A stretch of 64,000 nucleotides of DNA, from positions 3,249,232-3,313,231 of the forward strand of contig CM119263.1 of assembly GCA_051294375.1 (NCBI GenBank), in the 5' to 3' direction. Shown here in pieces: positions 62,902 through 64,000 of this stretch. Position numbers and translations under genes: made by a program. The stretch is from Paraspadella gotoi (Eukaryota; Chaetognatha). The notes beneath the pieces were generated by a model, which was not told the DNA's origin, ran no database searches, and saw nothing but the letters and a program-made list of their open reading frames with translations. Each line of letters starts with the position of its first letter. Within the stretch, counting starts at the first letter, position 1.

Positions 62902-63575
62902 CTAGGGTGGAATATTTGCGGTCGTCGTGACGATTTCGCAACAAAGTTCCGACTTTAAAAAAGTTTTGGGGAAAAACTGTCCCAAATAATTCATTCATTT
63001 TTTCTAATTAATTTTTACAGAAATGTTTCAAAATTGACTGCGATGGAAAGAAAGAGTTTTTCTCGATACGGCGCGGAGAATTTTAAAAATCACAGGTTTG
63101 TTATTGAGAATTTTGGTAGGTAACTTACCGTATTGTATAATAGATATAGATCATGGGTTCATGGCTAATAGTCGAAGTGATTCCTTATTCTTCTTTTTAG
63201 TAGGCACAACTATGTTTGTTCATAGTACAATAACTAAACTTCACCTTAAAAAATAAATAAACTCGTATAATTTTCTTGTAATTGTGATTTACAAGCATTG
63301 AGACTTTTAGACAAACAACAAGTATAAAATTTATTAATTTCTCCACTTTCATTGACTATATAATGTTTATTAGGTTGTCATCTTTTTAAACCTTTTCATC
63401 CTTAATTCCTTTCTGACTTTGTCATTCTCACTTTGTCATCATTTCCGCCTTCAGCTTCGGCCGCATGCACGACCCAATCGAGTGGCCTTTTCTCGCCAAA
63501 ACTAACGAAGATGATTTCGAATTCGCAAAGGAAAACTTTCGTCTTCTGCTCAGACTCACCACGCCCAAATCGTTA
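62070..63575 (+). CDS. 5' part of an unrecognised gene, 3 exons seen
   Basis: ATG at 62070 opens exon 1 (62070-62194, [20 protein letters not shown]), which ends CTCAG|GTGAGA. Exon 2 is 63021-63095 ([20 protein letters not shown]) and exon 3 starts at 63455 ([20 protein letters not shown]), ending near LLLRLTTPK. Junction phases agree (AG|A, AG|C). The donor of exon 3 is probably TTA|GTAAAG at 63576 or ATC|GTTAGT at 63572; if unspliced, the frame stops at 63593. The start is rich in Asp and Leu, the rest is soluble-looking, with no signal peptide or membrane segment. I do not recognise the family. The gene probably continues beyond the window. Confidence 0.65.
62197..62272. repeat. (GA)n microsatellite starting at a splice donor
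   Basis: 76 bp of perfect GA that begins within the exon 1 donor (CAG|GTGAGAGA). Confidence 0.98.
62808..62898. repeat. (GA)n microsatellite in first intron
   Basis: About 90 bp of perfect GA in the same intron as the tract at 62197. Confidence 0.98.
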
Positions 63576-63888
63576 GTAAAGGGGACTCGTTAATGCTGCT
63601 CAAATTGTTAGTCAAGGGGACTCGTTAATGCTGCCCAAATTGTTAGTAAAGGTGACTCGTTAATGAGGGCCAAATCGTTAGTAAGAGATACTGGTTAATG
63701 AGGGCCAAATCGTTAGTAAAGGGGACTTGTTAATTTGGCCCAAATCGTTAGTCAAGGGGACTCGATAATGCTGCCCAAATTGTTAGTAAAGGTGATTCGT
63801 TAATAAGGGATGCTGGTTAATGAGGGCCAAATCGTTAGTAAAGGGGACTCGTTAATTCGGCCCAAATCGTTAGTAACGGGTTATGGTT
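63562..63888 (+). repeat. 35-bp tandem repeat containing splice-donor-like motif
   Basis: About nine copies of a unit that reads CCCAAATCGTTAGTAAAGGG and then GACTCGTTAATGCTG, with substitutions and one truncated unit. The first copy overlaps the 3' end of the third exon of the plus-strand gene, including its probable donor. Confidence 0.93.
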
Positions 63889-64000
63889 GTCTTAATCTTT
63901 AGCACCGCCACTGGAAATATAATTGCGGCCAATCTTAAGTTGTTCACTGATCAGTAAATGCATATTGCATAGTCTTATCTTTTGGCATTACCCTTTGGCC

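Overview
The window is nuclear DNA of an invertebrate animal. Genes are split by many short AT-rich GT-AG introns, coding exons are GC-richer than the introns, and (GA)n/(CT)n microsatellites are abundant. The gene set (mitochondrial porin, adducin, p190 RhoGAP, a CCDC80/SRPX-type secreted protein) is metazoan. I cannot place the lineage more closely. All exon models below were spliced by eye; for each model except the last gene, which runs towards the window edge, the summed exon length is a multiple of three.

1-6.8 kb: a seven-exon VDAC/porin gene on the minus strand (1141-3169), then a gene-free divergent spacer with a (GA)n and a (CT)n tract. 6.8-15.6 kb: adducin on the plus strand, 19 core exons plus two or three phase-matched extra exons, with a complete four-exon gene nested antisense in its sixth intron. 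15.6-18.5 kb: 3' flanks of two converging genes. 18.5-36.6 kb: a 32-exon p190 RhoGAP on the minus strand, with an N-terminal GTPase domain, FF repeats, pseudo-GTPase region, basic linker, RhoGAP domain and tail. Adducin (spectrin-actin junctions) and p190 RhoGAP (Rho down-regulation) both act on cortical actin, but nothing here shows joint control.

36.6-60.1 kb: a repeat region of doubtful assembly quality. About 35.27-41.8 kb recurs in inverted form at 46.2-54.2 kb and 57.0-60.1 kb, including a broken copy of p190 coding exons 1 and 2. Three arrays of one 34-bp satellite unit lie here in opposite orientations. The copy at about 41.4-54.2 kb differs mainly by short indels, reads through scaffold gaps present in the other copy, and abuts 25-N gaps with unmerged duplicate ends. 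This looks like unpolished long-read gap filling of an inverted or chimeric read, although a real palindromic duplication with arrays is possible.

60.1-64 kb: unique sequence with long (GA)n tracts and the first three exons of an unrecognised plus-strand gene, whose third exon runs into a 35-bp tandem repeat that copies its own splice-donor region.

The most interesting biology is the nested DUF4174-like gene, the symmetric alternative exons of adducin, the 35-bp repeat of splice-donor-like sequence and the 34-bp satellite. I see no convincing new multi-gene system.
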